From Cryptomeria japonica (Eukaryota > Streptophyta > Pinopsida > Cupressales > Cupressaceae): a stretch of 58,000 nt of DNA. This document shows positions 12,901 to 23,777 of the stretch, in pieces (position 1 is the first letter of the stretch; the number at the start of each line of letters is the position of its first letter). The stretch covers positions 375,365,392 through 375,423,391 of the forward strand of contig NC_081415.1 of assembly GCF_030272615.1 (NCBI RefSeq). The letters run 5' to 3'. The notes below the pieces were generated by a model. That model searched no databases and had not been told where the DNA came from. It saw nothing but the letters and a program-made list of their open reading frames with translations. Made by a program: the position numbers and the translations under genes.

Positions 12901-15900
12901 TAGTTTTCAACATAACCATCCACTTAGATCACACTGAATCATCTGATGATGGCTGCGTGGCCTTCGGCCCTCGCCATCACTCAAAATCCATTCTCATCCA
13001 TAAGCACTTCATAAATACCCTCGCCACAAGAGTGTGAATTTAGTTTGAAGTCTGGACACTACATGACATTAGTAATCAATAGTTGTGAATCGTTTCCCAG
13101 TCTGTATGAGTAGAGCAATAAACCTGATAGAATTGCATTCATGCTAGTCTTTTTCAACACTTCTCTGTGCTACCTTCAAGCTGTTAGGCTTTATAGAAGG
13201 AACCCGCTCTGATACCATGTTAGTTTTTAGTGATCAGATTAGCAGTAATTAACAGAAAATAAGAATGCAAAGTAAAGTAAACACATAACACGATGATACC
13301 CTGGGAAAACCTCCCTCTTGGAGGTGAAAAACCCAGCAACTAATATCTCAGATTATATTGAACCAATCTCAATGACAGATATACAACTTGGACAACAAGA
13401 ACAACTTATCTTGTTGTAGATGCCACAGTATTCTGAAGGTTTTATCAATTCACTGTCTTAGCAAGGCTTCGTCAACCTGGTATAATGTCCTCCACTTCTC
13501 AACAAGAATTCGCTATACTTGGATGATTATCCAAGTTAATTTGCTGTCCTAGATCGCTGATAATGTGTGGAACAAACTCGCTGATTGCAGCTCTAGGGAG
13601 ATGACTCACTGAATGTGATCTCTAGATGGGATTCACTGGCACCTATGATCAGATCGCTGATTTCGTGACTGAGTTCGCTGACTTCAGAATGTAGTTTGCT
13701 GATCTTTGGAGCAGAACATATCACATTAAGGCAGATGATATTCGCTTGATAGATTGATGACTTGTGATCCTCAAGTCATCTCACATATATATGAATTCAA
13801 GTCTACACTAAACCTTGGTCAGCCTTATTTAATTTTGGCGCCAAGTTACAATTAAATTCAAATGCCTTTCATATGATATTACAAGTTATATGAATAGGTG
13901 TTGACCTATTTTGTGTTTACAAGTTACACATGTAATTCGCCCAAATAGGGCCTGACCTAATTCAAGTTACATAATATCCCAAATAGGCCCATACACAATA
14001 AATTTGAAAGCCAAAGGCCACATTAAAATTTACCAAGCTAGGTCGGCCCAATCAAGGGATACGACCTAGCTACATTTTCAACAAAGGCCACACAAACCTA
14101 ATTTACCAGGGTACTGGCATGGATAGATACAGGTACAGTTTGACTAGATTTTTTGGGGACCATCGGTTTGGTATGGTTTGGCACATTTGTTCAAAAATAG
14201 AATATAGAAACAAAATTAACCTGCACATGTTTTCATTGTGGGAGTAATGGTTGGTTATCCATGCATCTTTTCTTATTTGCTGGAGCTGTAATGTAATTGC
14301 ATTCAACCATTATTTTTTCCAATCAATTTTGTTTAAAAGCCTGGAAAAGCAAGAAAAACAAATATGCAAACTTGAGGGCTTGCTTCAAAGTTCTGTTGAT
14401 TGGCCATCTGAAAGAATTTGTTTGATGCATCAAAAATGAAAAGTCATTATCACCAACATGGATGAATTTTTTGTAGGCTTTATATTTTATTTTATTTTCA
14501 ATACAGTGCCAACCATATTAGTATTATCCTCAAGTTTTCATAGGTATTTTGCTGGATTCTCTTCATGGCTGATATTTTTTCAAATAGATATATGTTGATT
14601 TTCTATGGAGACTGGAGACAATGCGAAGCAGGATCTCCTTGACTACCAGGCATGAGAATTGGTATTCTTTTGAGAAGGGGAGTTTTTAGAGACCTGTATT
14701 TCTTTTATTTCTCTATTTCATTTTTCTTCCTCAGGACACTATTCTTTGGATTATACTGTCTCTAGTTCCTCAGGAGCTTCTTCTTCAGGACTTTTTTCTT
14801 CTAGATGTCCATCATCCTCTTGTTTGGTTAAAGGATTTCCTTCCTTCCATGTGTCTCCTTCCCAGATTTTATTTGTTTATTTTGGTTTGTGTTGGATTCT
14901 TTCAGCAATGGACTCCCGAACAGCATTATATACTGTTTCTCTTTAGGGCATCTAGCTGCTACATATCCATAGGAAAAACAATTTAGGAATAAAAAAACTG
15001 CATTGTATGATAGACTATATACTCTTTAATGTATATATTACAATTCCATTTCACTGTAGAACCTTTTCAAAGATTCATTTGTAAGGAAAGTTTGAGCTCA
15101 TAAAATGATCTCCCTGTTGCTTGTAGAGATTCTCCAAGGTGATTTCCTATATGATACGAGTTCTCCAAAAATAAATGTGACATTTGGAAATCTTACCCAT
15201 GTAGGATCATGATGAACTTGATCATTTACAGGATTGAAGCTTAGATGCCAAGGCCTCATGCAAAGACAATACTTCCATAAGCTTGCATAAGAAGTTACTA
15301 AAATTAAACTACAATTTTTTTAAAATGCTTTATGTTTCTTAGGCCAGGATAGTGGATACTAATTATTATTATTTTTTATATTCCAGGGAGACTCTTGTGT
15401 AGCTAATCATACATATCATAGGCATCCTATCACATCTATTGAATGGAGTCATCGTGAAGCTTCAACACTTGCGGTTTCATCAGCTGACAATCAGTTGACG
15501 TATATTATTCTATATTACTGTTTTTTGGGGACAAAGACAGAATTTACCTATTATTCACACATCTATGCAATTATCGCAGTGTTCTTCATAATACCATTTA
15601 GAGAAGTTGATGGTCAGTGTTTTTTGAGAGTACTGCTAATATGTTTTGTTTCACCAGGATATGGGACCTTTCATTAGAGCGTGATGAAGAAGAAGAAGCA
15701 CAGTTTAAAGCCGAAAGAAAAGAAAATGTGGATGCACCAGAAAATATACCACCACAACTACTTTTTATTCATCAGGTGAGATATTCTAATGCTTACTTGT
15801 ATGATATTCTTCTTTAATGAGGCCTAGAAGATCAACCCTTTTTTTCCCTAGTGTATAATTTTCTGCTTTTGTTGATTTACAGGGTCAAAAGGATATCAAA

Positions 15901-16005
15901 GAGGTGCATTGGCATGCTCAAATCCAAGGACTCCTTATTTCTACTGCTGCTGATGGGTTTAACGTTTTGAAGCCATCAAACATACTCAAAGATCTTGCAG
16001 AATAG
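9902..16005 (+). CDS. GRWD1: GRWD1-type WD40 protein, seven 3' exons (5' part not found)
   Basis: Exons 9902-10070, 10187-10293, 10396-10535, 10660-10732, 15387-15499, 15658-15775 and 15883-16005 all have GT...AG borders, and their phases join into one open frame ending at TAG 16003-16005. The product runs from [12 protein letters not shown] through repeat blades with [41 protein letters not shown] and TIWDLS, an acidic DEEEEAQF linker, and the terminal [15 protein letters not shown]. This order is that of plant glutamate-rich WD-repeat protein 1, a nuclear/nucleolar protein linked to ribosome biogenesis, histone binding and CUL4-DDB1 complexes. About 280 C-terminal residues are present; roughly the first 180 are missing from the window. 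Intron 4 (10733-15386) is inflated by an LTR element. Clean splice sites and no stops suggest a functional gene. Confidence 0.93.
11209..12100 (-). repeat. 3' LTR of the 2.9-kb element
   Basis: The plus strand starts TGTTAGTTTTTAG and ends CATTTTCAACA. Compared with the partner LTR it has an extra segment near 11460 (around CGCCAGCCCTTGAAGATGAG) and scattered substitutions, so the insertion is not recent. Confidence 0.95.
12101..12127 (-). other. Polypurine tract of the 2.9-kb element
   Basis: On the minus strand a purine-rich run including AAGAGGGAG directly precedes the LTR start TGTTGAAAATG, the expected site of plus-strand DNA priming. Confidence 0.8.
12305..12557. repeat. 43-bp tandem repeat, about six units
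   Basis: Five full 43-bp units (12343, 12386, 12429, 12472, 12515) follow a partial one. Each contains GAGGGCTTTC(T/A)CCTCAAT and TCTCCCGGAAGATTGCCTTA with few differences. It fills about a quarter of the interior. Confidence 0.95.
12578..12661. repeat. 26-bp tandem repeat, about three units
   Basis: Units of about 26 bp built on GAAGCTTGAAACAACAAGCT and CCCTCT lie next to the 43-bp array in the same element interior. Confidence 0.85.
13206..13217 (-). other. Primer binding site (initiator Met tRNA), 2.9-kb element
   Basis: GCTCTGATACCA on the plus strand is TGGTATCAGAGC on the minus strand and abuts the LTR at 13218 with no gap. It is a standard copia-type primer site. Confidence 0.9.
13218..14083 (-). 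repeat. 5' LTR of the 2.9-kb element
   Basis: The plus strand starts TGTTAGTTTTTAG and ends CATTTTCAACA, like the partner at 11209-12100. It carries the motif GGGAAAACCTCCCTCTTGGA, a variant of which occurs in the N1 and S2 LTRs. Confidence 0.95.
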
Positions 16006-16419
16006 AGAGGAATTCTTAAGTAATATCCAGATACCTGGAAACAACTTTCCACCAAGTAATTTGCATTTTTATTGGCTTGACAAACAAAGGGATTTTTCTC
16101 TATCAAATTAAATTAAATGTGTTTAAATCCTGTTTAGCTTATTTAGCAGCATTATAATCTGTGTTCCTGAGAGACATGCTTGTTGGAATTTTAGCTTTTA
16201 TTTATTTTTATTTGTAAAAATGTGCTTAAATTTAATAAGGCATCTTTGAAGAGTTTTCTTACAATTTGGACCAGTTATAACTGAATGCAATGAGATGACA
16301 AGCTCCCAAGGGCATAGAAATAATGTTGATCTTATTAATGGGATTAATAGATTATGGAATTCTTAGAGGCTTCAATACATTAGAAAGCGTATAAATCAAA
16401 TGAGAATGCACTCAAATTT

Positions 16420-16500
16420 GCCTTAAGTGGTTAGAGATCGTCCATTCTTCTATGCCAGCAAGATCCCAGTCTCTTCAAGAGCAAAGTTTGTACCAACCCC
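16420..16500 (+). repeat. Possible tRNA-derived SINE head
   Basis: AGTGGTTAGAG followed about 25 nt later by GATCCCAGTCTC resembles the A-box and B-box spacing of a tRNA-related SINE promoter. The B box is poor (no GGTTCGA), no A tail or target duplication was found, and it is not a functional tRNA. Confidence 0.25.
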
Positions 16501-16587
16501 AATTTGTTAAGAACTTATAGAAATGGTTTGTAGATAGAATTTTGAAGTACCATACACATACACTAGTTTTTGATTAAGGCAAAAACA

Positions 16588-16609
16588 GGTTTTGAAAGGA
16601 CCCAAAACC
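16588..16609 (-). other. Conserved 3' stem-loop of P2
   Basis: On the minus strand GGTTTTG pairs perfectly with CAAAACC across an 8-nt loop, at the same distance from the element end as in P1. Confidence 0.55.
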
Positions 16610-16821
16610 CTTTAACAGTATCAAAGCTCAGTGAAGTCTTAACAATAAGTTAAGCCAACAAAGAACACAAAAACTGAACAGCCCCATAATAGAAATTAAA
16701 TACATTACATCAAAGGGGCAAAGACCAGATAGAGCAAAAAGACAAAAACATGAGAAAGCAAAGAACACAAGACACATAAAAGCCAGCAGAGAACCAACAC
16801 CAAAACAGCAAAAAACCAACC

Positions 16822-17740
16822 CTAGTCCAACAATTTCATGGACTGTTCCATCTCTTTTCCAATCTCGATCATAGTGTCGGTGATCTTCTTGAGCTTTTGA
16901 AAGTCACGAGGAGGTCCAACTGCCTTTCTCTTCAACCTACCTCTGGTCCTTTTGTTGGGTCCTGAGGACATATCCTGTCCAGTATTAGCATCCACATCCA
17001 CTACATCCTTCAATTGGAACTGCTCTTCAAAGCTGCTAATCATATTCTTGAAGCTTTCCACAGTGGAACCAATCACCCCACGGCTAGTTTTAACAACCAT
17101 TTTGATGGATTCCTTTATTTTAGCATTTTCATTTTCCAGAGTTTCCATCCTAGCTTCATAGATTTTATTGAAGTTGTCAAAAACCTCTATAGTAGTTCTA
17201 AGACATTTTGCTTGACTTTATCTTTGACAATTTCCAAATTGCTGCTATCAGTTCTTTGTTTGAGTTGGATGTCCTTAATCTCATGAAAAATCCATTTAAT
17301 TTTTTTAAAAGTATACACAACCCCATTTTTGGCTAGAGCAAGAGCATCATTAACATACTCCTTTTTAGAATAAAGCAAATGTGAAGAGGGTTCAAGAGAG
17401 CTCGGAAAGGGCTAGCGTTTCTCAAGGTTCTAATTAGGAAGGGACTCACTAGAAGCAAAGGGAGAAGGACTCTTACCTTGGTTGTGAGGATTATCAACTG
17501 AAGCATCAACAAGCTTAGGATCAATCTGAAGAACGGGGGGGGAGAAGGAGGGGGGAGCAAGTGCTGGAAGGGTTTTTAGATTTAGGGCTCTTAGCAATAC
17601 TAGCTTTCCCCTTATTTTTAGGGGTGGTCAAAGAGGGAATCAATTCCTCATCCTCAGTCTCGGTATGTTACTCATCCTCCAATGATTGAAAATCCTCCAT
17701 ATTAGAATTAATCTCATGGAGAGAGGAATAGGCGGCATAG
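16822..17740 (-). pseudogene. P2 ORF remnant: C-terminal half of the P-family protein
   Basis: The last 108 codons (17148 down to 16822) are open: a coiled-coil-like stretch, then a basic segment NKRTRGRLKRK, then a short helix ending at the stop. This matches the end of the P1 protein in order and spacing, where KRTRASVKK is followed by a similar helix. Upstream (17740-17150) the frame is broken by stops and at least one frameshift, with a proline-rich part and a piece starting KKEYVNDALALAKNG. No known domain is recognised. Confidence 0.5.
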
Positions 17741-18100
17741 ATTTCACATGATATACACATACGACAGTTTAGATTCTTTAGAAGTCTTTGTTTGTTCAGT
17801 TTAATGAATTAGTGCTTTTTAGGTTGGATTGTTACACATACCCTATTCTATTTTGGGAGCTAACTAGTTTCTCAAAATTTTCCCATGCTAGGCCTCATTT
17901 ATTTTCCCTATTGGTCTTGGGCACAACAACTTTAGACTTGCTTGTTAGATGGGCCAGTCAATCTTTCTAAGTTAGTGCATGATATCTTAACCGAGAAATG
18001 TGGAAGTTTGTAATTTGTCTTGCATAGGTATTCTAAGGCTGAACACAAAAATAACTCCAATTTTAAGAGGCTCCTCAAGCTATGGGGAAGTGTTCTATTG

Positions 18101-18415
18101 AAAAAGACAAACTTAGCGAATAGATAGATTGCTAATAATGAAGAATTATAATTCATATTATAAACTCTCAGGTAGTTTTCTATGCATGATAAATGCTTTT
18201 TATTGGGTTACCAAGAAAACAAATCTAGACGGTAAGCTAGTATATACTGTGTAAATTAAAAAAGACAAACTTAGCGAATAGATAGATCACCAATAATGAA
18301 GAATCGTATATCATATAATAATTTTTCTAAAATTGCTTTCTATCACATGACAAATACATTTTTAATAATATTACCAAGAAATCAAACGTAGAGACACTAA
18401 GTTATAATACATTAT
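18101..18415. repeat. 158-bp tandem duplication, diverged
   Basis: AAAAAGACAAACTTAGCGAA begins both copies (18101 and 18259). Each continues with ATAGATAGAT, AATAATGAAGAAT and later TTACCAAGAAA. The copies have diverged considerably. Confidence 0.8.
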
Positions 18416-20040
18416 AGTGCGATGAAGATCATATGATTGTACCTTTTGATGTGTTTACTGGTCTTTTCAGCAAAGATTGAAATGAGATGCTAATTAAACC
18501 TTGCAAAGCTGGTTAGAATTGTCTCGTTGAGTTCTGGAACCTAATTGGAGGGCATGACAATTGAAGATCAAGATGGCTCATGTGTGTAGTCACATTTGTG
18601 GTGTTGTGTGTGGTGATGAGTATGGAATTAGATTACCAAATAGTTTTAATGTACATGTGTGACATCTTAAATTAAGCACATTTGTAGTCGTGTTTCTTGT
18701 GGAGTATGTAGTTAGATTATTAAATAATTTATTTATAAATATACATGCCGGCAAATTATTCTCTAAAAATAAGAGATAAGTGGTTTGAATTGATACACAA
18801 TTCAAGCTCATAAGATTGACATAAATAGAAGAGTAGAAATCCTAGAAATTGTTAAGTGGGAGTCCCTTATCATCAATCAAGCCTACATTCTCTCGAATAG
18901 TATTCACATGGTCACTTTAACTTCTTTTTATCCACCTAAATATATTTCATTGATTTATCAAACTAATATAAATCTAACATGGCCCACTCCTACTCATGTT
19001 AAGCATGTGCCCCACTTGCCTTTGATTACTATTTTCTATTAAGAGTGTTAGCCTTATAGAACACACACTAAGTTTTGACCGCTTAGGTGATTGTGGGCCC
19101 AATCCTTCCACTCTTGTCCATTCTGTCCAACTACACATCGCGATAATGTTGATGTTCCCATTTACCCCATTTCATTGTTGTTCCTAGTTATCCCATTCCC
19201 GTTTCCAATCCTATCCACATGGTTGTCGTTCCCATTCCTGTCCATAGCTTGTCGAAACACAAAACTAGAAACAAAGTTTTCACGTAGCGTGTAAATTGTT
19301 TGTAGCGAATGCCTCAAATATATGTGGTCTAATGGAATTGCATGATTCAGGATATACACAAAATGGAATCTATCATATTCTCGAGAATCGTTGAATCCCT
19401 CATTATGGTGGCTAGTTAGAATGTGAAATGTTGGAAAAATGTGGTGGAAGGCATGCAACATGGAAAGTATCCATCCATTGTAAAAAATGTTTTCTTTCAC
19501 CAAAACACATTAAATTATATGTAGTGGGCATCATAGCAAGTGCACTAATATAATGTGTCATTATATTAATTTTTAAAAGGTAATAATGATTTGACTACAA
19601 AGCTTAATGATAGATAGATGTGTCCATAACAAATTGTTTGTACCACATCCAAAATCAAGATGGTATATTTTCTAGAAGGCAAGTGAATGATGACTAGAAA
19701 TCTGATAACTAAAGACATGTGAACACAAGTTTTTTGTATCTGTTAAGTGTTGATTCCCTAAAGTTTGCACTTAGAAAAGGCAGTCTAGAAGTTTAATGGA
19801 TGTGGGAGTTGAGTGTAGTTTCTCAAACAACCCTCGAGATTTTAGAAGCTGACTCTTCAAATTTGTAGGGGGGATGCAAAGAGAGAGGATTCAATATTAA
19901 TCTAGCTATATTAAGGCAATGCACCAATGCAAAGCTTTTATAACATTTTAAACCCTCTTTCACAAATATTCAACAACTCCTTGTTGTAGACCTTAATTTG
20001 TTTCCTCATTTGATATCTTTAGGTAACAATCTAGCCAAGG

Positions 20041-20175
20041 TGTTAAACACACACTCCAAGACTGAGAAGGGGGAGGGGGAGGGGGTGAATAAATCTTGAC
20101 AAGGAATCACCATGCATAAGAGAACACTAAATTTACATGGAAAGACCAGACTGAGAAAAAGCACGATGAGAATAA
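20041..20175 (-). repeat. Probable LTR fragment related to the N1/S2 LTR group
   Basis: Starts TGTTAAAC and carries a purine run with GGTGAAT, then CATGGAAAGACCAGACTGAG and AAAAAGCACGATGAG, the same order of motifs as in the N1 and S2 LTRs. The far end and target duplication were not found, so the length is unknown. Confidence 0.4.
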
Positions 20176-22341
20176 ACTTACAATATATGAATAAGATTGC
20201 TATGTTTAGGCTCATTGCCAAGGAAGTGCACTACTCCCTGAAGGACTTGCAGGTTGAAATGCACTGCCTTCAGGCAAGATACAAAATTTGCAAAGGAGAT
20301 TCACTATCTTCGAGCAAGGTATGTAGACATATGAATCAAGATGAATGGGCCTTCAACAATGCTGCCTCCAACAATCTCTAAGTATGAAGATGCCCTTGAA
20401 CCTTTGTCTCAAGTGACCAACTTCAAAGCAATCACCACACATTTCTTTTTGCCTCAACTTTGCATCACTGACTGCAAATGATATAATCATGTAAGTACAA
20501 CACACATTGGTCCAAACATTCACCCACACTAGGACACCAATTTGATCTTATATATATACCATCTTTTTTATTGCAAACATCAATTATTGTCTAGGGCAGA
20601 GGAAAAACTTACGTCTTATCAAAGTTTGCAACCAAAACACAATTGTGGTGAAAGGGGTCCAATCCAGGAGATAAAGATGACCTAAAGGCACCATATCACT
20701 TCTCTTTCAGCTATTTCAAACAATTAACATGCTATTACATATCCTTTAGAGTTGACAACAAGGTAACGCGTAGATAAGAAATGTAGCACATCACTAGTCG
20801 GCCCAAAACATATCTTTCAAATGAATAAGCCCAACGTGGATCCTCACACGCCAAGGTAGGAACTAAATACCATGCAACACAAACTTCAATGCAAGTGAAA
20901 AGACACCCAGGGATACACCACAAGCAAAAGAACAACTTTTGTCGACTAAACTAGAGTTGTTACCTTGAATCACACACGCCAGATACAATGCATTATCAAA
21001 CATACCTCCTAACATCATGCAAAGCATGCAAGAAAGTTCCTTGAACATCCAACAACATTCCCAAATACTTATTTCTCCTTGTCACATCAAAATCATATTG
21101 GCACACCACGATTGATATAGAACACTTCATTTTGAAGGGTCAAGAAAATTAATCATGAACAAAACACCATTATCAATTCTCGTAGACAACACCAGCATAT
21201 GAAACTTGAACTAAGACATAACACATATGTTTTAAGCATGTCCTCCAAGTTGCAACACCTGAAACATCAAACTAATTTTAAGAGACAACTAGATTATCAA
21301 CAAACTGCAAACACCAACCTCATCAGCTGCAACATTAAGGACCTAAAAAGATATGAGTGCAATGTCCACAGAGCATAAACATTAAGTTCAAGTTAGCAAA
21401 GACCATATCATCAAATGTAGAGGAATGTGGAGGAATGCAAAGCATTCTTCTAGACTGTCATTAGTATGTATTTCTGCACCAACTTACTCTATCAAACTTC
21501 CTGTAGCATCATAAATTGTATCTCTATACAATTTTGTCCTCACCTAGGCCCCACTTCTACATTCTGGCTTTTCGTGCCTTGACCTTGTTTTGATTATGCT
21601 CACACAAACCTAAAACCAACATCTTCAACACCTTTTTGAGCCCTGCCCAAATTTTAGTCCTAATTGGCAAGATCGGTATGTCCTAGTCCTCCCTAAAGGG
21701 GCCCAATTTGGACCCTCCAATAGTCATATTTTGGAGGTAGGAAAACTTTCTCTATGTTGGCCTACTTCAAAATTTCAAACATGTTTGGTGTGGTTGGGTA
21801 TAAAAGCAAGCCTTACCCCCTCATTTTGACATGTCTCAATTACAATTTCACAATATCAATTCCAAAATTCAAGTGAGCAAGTATTCAAGCATCATCAAGA
21901 CAATGAAGGAGAGGTCAAGTGTAGATTTCAAGCATTTATGATGGCATCCATGATCAAGACATTATGGAGACATTCTATATGACATCGTTAACTTTTGCAT
22001 GAAGACTTGAATGCAAGATTCATCAAGGTATCAAGTTCCAATTCAAGCATTTCAATTCAGATCCAACCTTGTCCTCAAATGGCAAGCTTTCCAATTTAGT
22101 CAATTCCATTACAAGTTCAATTTTAATTCAAGGGTTAATTCCAAATCGAGAGTTTAACCTAGGCAAACCCCTATCAACAAGACCATTTCCCTTCTTTCTC
22201 TGTGCATGCGACATATCCATAATCTACGAACAAAGATTTTGATAGAGAATACGATGACGATCAAATCCAACTTTTGTAGGAGCGAAAAGTGAAGGACTGG
22301 GTTGCCTCAAGCATCTTGGTCCGACAATTTTATTTTTTTTA

Positions 22342-22372
22342 ATGCAAATTGCTACCTAGGGGTAGCTACCTT
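22342..22372 (-). other. LINE 3' terminal hairpin
   Basis: GCTACCTAGGGGTAGC is a 6-bp stem with a 4-nt loop, just before the A-rich tail. Such 3' hairpins are known recognition elements for some LINE reverse transcriptases. Confidence 0.55.
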
Positions 22373-22759
22373 TCATTAAACTGAAAAGAGGTACATGTCC
22401 ACACATAGATTGTTAAGAACAGAGCTTTAATGGCTTCCACCACCTCATTTTCTCTTTGAGTGTGTTCTGGTTCAAACAGACTTTTAATTTACATTCACCA
22501 TGTATTCAAAAGTTCCTATGTTATTGTCTACAATTCTATCCCTCATCACCTTGATGGTGTCAACAACATTAGACTTTACGAGCACCTTTTCTACATCAAT
22601 AACATCAACAATGAGCCCCTTATGAGCAACTGGGTCCAGGTCATTGAGAGCCCTAACCTCTTCTTCAGTCCTCTCTAGTTTGACACGTTTCCTTACGACT
22701 CTCTCAGTGGCCTTGAAGTCTGCAGTGGCTATTGTGAAGACAAACATCTCCACCCAGAA

Positions 22760-23295
22760 TGTTTTTCACCGCTTCGTCTACAGTCTCTGTCACCCCATTT
22801 CTTCATTCATAATCTCTGACAACCCATCCCATTGCTTTGCCTTGTTGGAGGTTACCATGCCCTCCGTTTGTTCAATAGCTAAGTTGGCCAGCAAATCGGC
22901 TGCCTTGTTTGCTTCCTGGTACACATGATCTATGGAGTATTCAAAATTAGCCAGAATGCTTAGAATGTCTGTGACTCACATTTCCATCTTCCAGCTTGAT
23001 GTTGTTCTTCATACTACAACTTTGATCACATTTAAAGAGTCACCTTCTATATCGACATCCAACAAACCATGTGTTATGCATAGCATTAGCCCATATCTTA
23101 ATGCTGCACATTCAACCTCATTATTGGTACCTTCCGCTAGCTTTGCCATTCCTACCCAAACCATTTTGCCTTTGTCATTCCGAATTGATAAATCCGGCTC
23201 CTGACGGCCCAAAATTCCCCCTCGACACTCATCAAAATTTAGTTTTAATCTTCCAGTGGGGGAAGTTTCCATTTGATGTCTGTCTTGGCTTTGGT
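22760..23295 (-). pseudogene. LINE RNase H domain remnant
   Basis: Minus-strand reading gives the RVT_3-type RNase H of plant LINEs: LKLNFDE (first Asp), NNEVECAALRYGL (Glu), DVDIEGDSLNVI (Asp), then, after a stop and frame change near 23009, DHVYQEANKAADLLANLA (the last Asp region). The reverse transcriptase part is missing through 5' truncation. The open frame starting at 23443 runs into LTR sequence, so its first residues are not LINE. Confidence 0.85.
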
Positions 23296-23760
23296 GGTCC
23301 GATAAATTTCTAATGAACTTTTGGGAAAAGATTTTTAGTGACATTCTAATTCCAAAAGTTTCATGTTTGTTTGCATTTGGGTAGTTGGACAGGGTTGCCC
23401 CAAGCATCCTGGTCCTATACTTTCGGGTCAAATTTTCTGACACAGGTGCCTCCTTGTTCTTTCTTCTCAGATCTAGCCCTATGTCTGCATACTACATCTA
23501 AAATCTACCATTCATGTTATTTTATGTGAACTTTCTATGATTTGCCCTATATATAACATTTAAATTCAATAATACACATTCAATTTCAATTTCTAAACAG
23601 AGAGGTGAATCTTTTCTGCATTCAATTCATTTCATACTTGAAGAGAAGATTGGATCAATCAAATTCATTTCATCTTTTAATGTTGGATGTGGAAATAAGT
23701 GGATTTCCTAGTTTACATAACTTAACTTGTGAAACCTCCTATTTTCCAACCATTACATTT

Positions 23761-23777
23761 TGGTGAACTCGATGTAG
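23761..23777 (+). other. Primer binding site of G1
   Basis: TGGTGAACTCGATG begins 3 nt after the LTR end. The leading TGG pairs with the CCA end of a tRNA; which tRNA was not determined. Confidence 0.5.

Larger units (their letters stand above)
11209..14083 (-). mobile_element. Complete 2.9-kb non-autonomous LTR element in GRWD1 intron 4
   Basis: Two similar LTRs (892 and 866 bp) with TG...CA ends flank a 1117-bp interior. The insertion is bracketed by the 5-bp duplication AAGGC at 11204-11208 and 14084-14088. A primer site abuts the 13218 LTR and a purine tract abuts the 12100 LTR, so the element reads on the minus strand, opposite to the host gene. The interior has no gag or pol and consists largely of short tandem repeats. 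By size it lies between the TRIM and LARD classes; copia enzymes would be the likely helpers, judging from the primer site. Confidence 0.95.
16562..17752 (-). mobile_element. P2: second copy of the coding repeat family
   Basis: A minus-strand unit of 1.19 kb flanked by the exact 10-bp repeat ATACACATAC at 16552-16561 and 17753-17762, a good target-site duplication. Its 3' end (low coordinates) matches P1: a U/G-rich tract, the stem GGTTTTG/CAAAACC, then CCTTAATCAAAAAC. It is shorter than P1 at the 5' end and lacks the TGMP domain, which fits 5' truncation during target-primed reverse transcription. It sits about 550 bp past the GRWD1 stop codon. Confidence 0.65.
17763..21440. other. Non-genic repeat-like stretch
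   Basis: No gene or intact element was recognised. It contains a 158-bp tandem duplication (18101-18415) and a probable LTR fragment beginning near 20041. All open frames are short and lack family features. Confidence 0.5.
22331..23295 (-). mobile_element. 5'-truncated LINE (non-LTR retrotransposon)
   Basis: A minus-strand 3' fragment of a plant LINE. It ends in an A-rich tail (plus strand TATTTTTTTTAATGC at 22331) and is flanked by GGTCCGACAATTT (22318-22330) and GGTCCGATAAATTT (23296-23309), a 13-14 bp duplication. The 3' LTR of G1 has the uninterrupted site near 49627, which confirms the insertion. Confidence 0.88.
21440..23757 (+). repeat. 5' LTR of G1 (contains a LINE)
   Basis: Ends CCATTACA directly before the primer site. 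It aligns with the 3' LTR from GCAAGCCTTACCCCCT (21803) onward. Upstream of that the copies are too different to place the first base; the LTR may begin near ATTCTTCTAG at 21444, which is also close to the 3' LTR start. Without the LINE it would be about 1.35 kb. Confidence 0.65.

Noticed and set aside
16420-16500. Functional tRNA gene
   Set aside because: Acceptor stem and a proper B box are missing.
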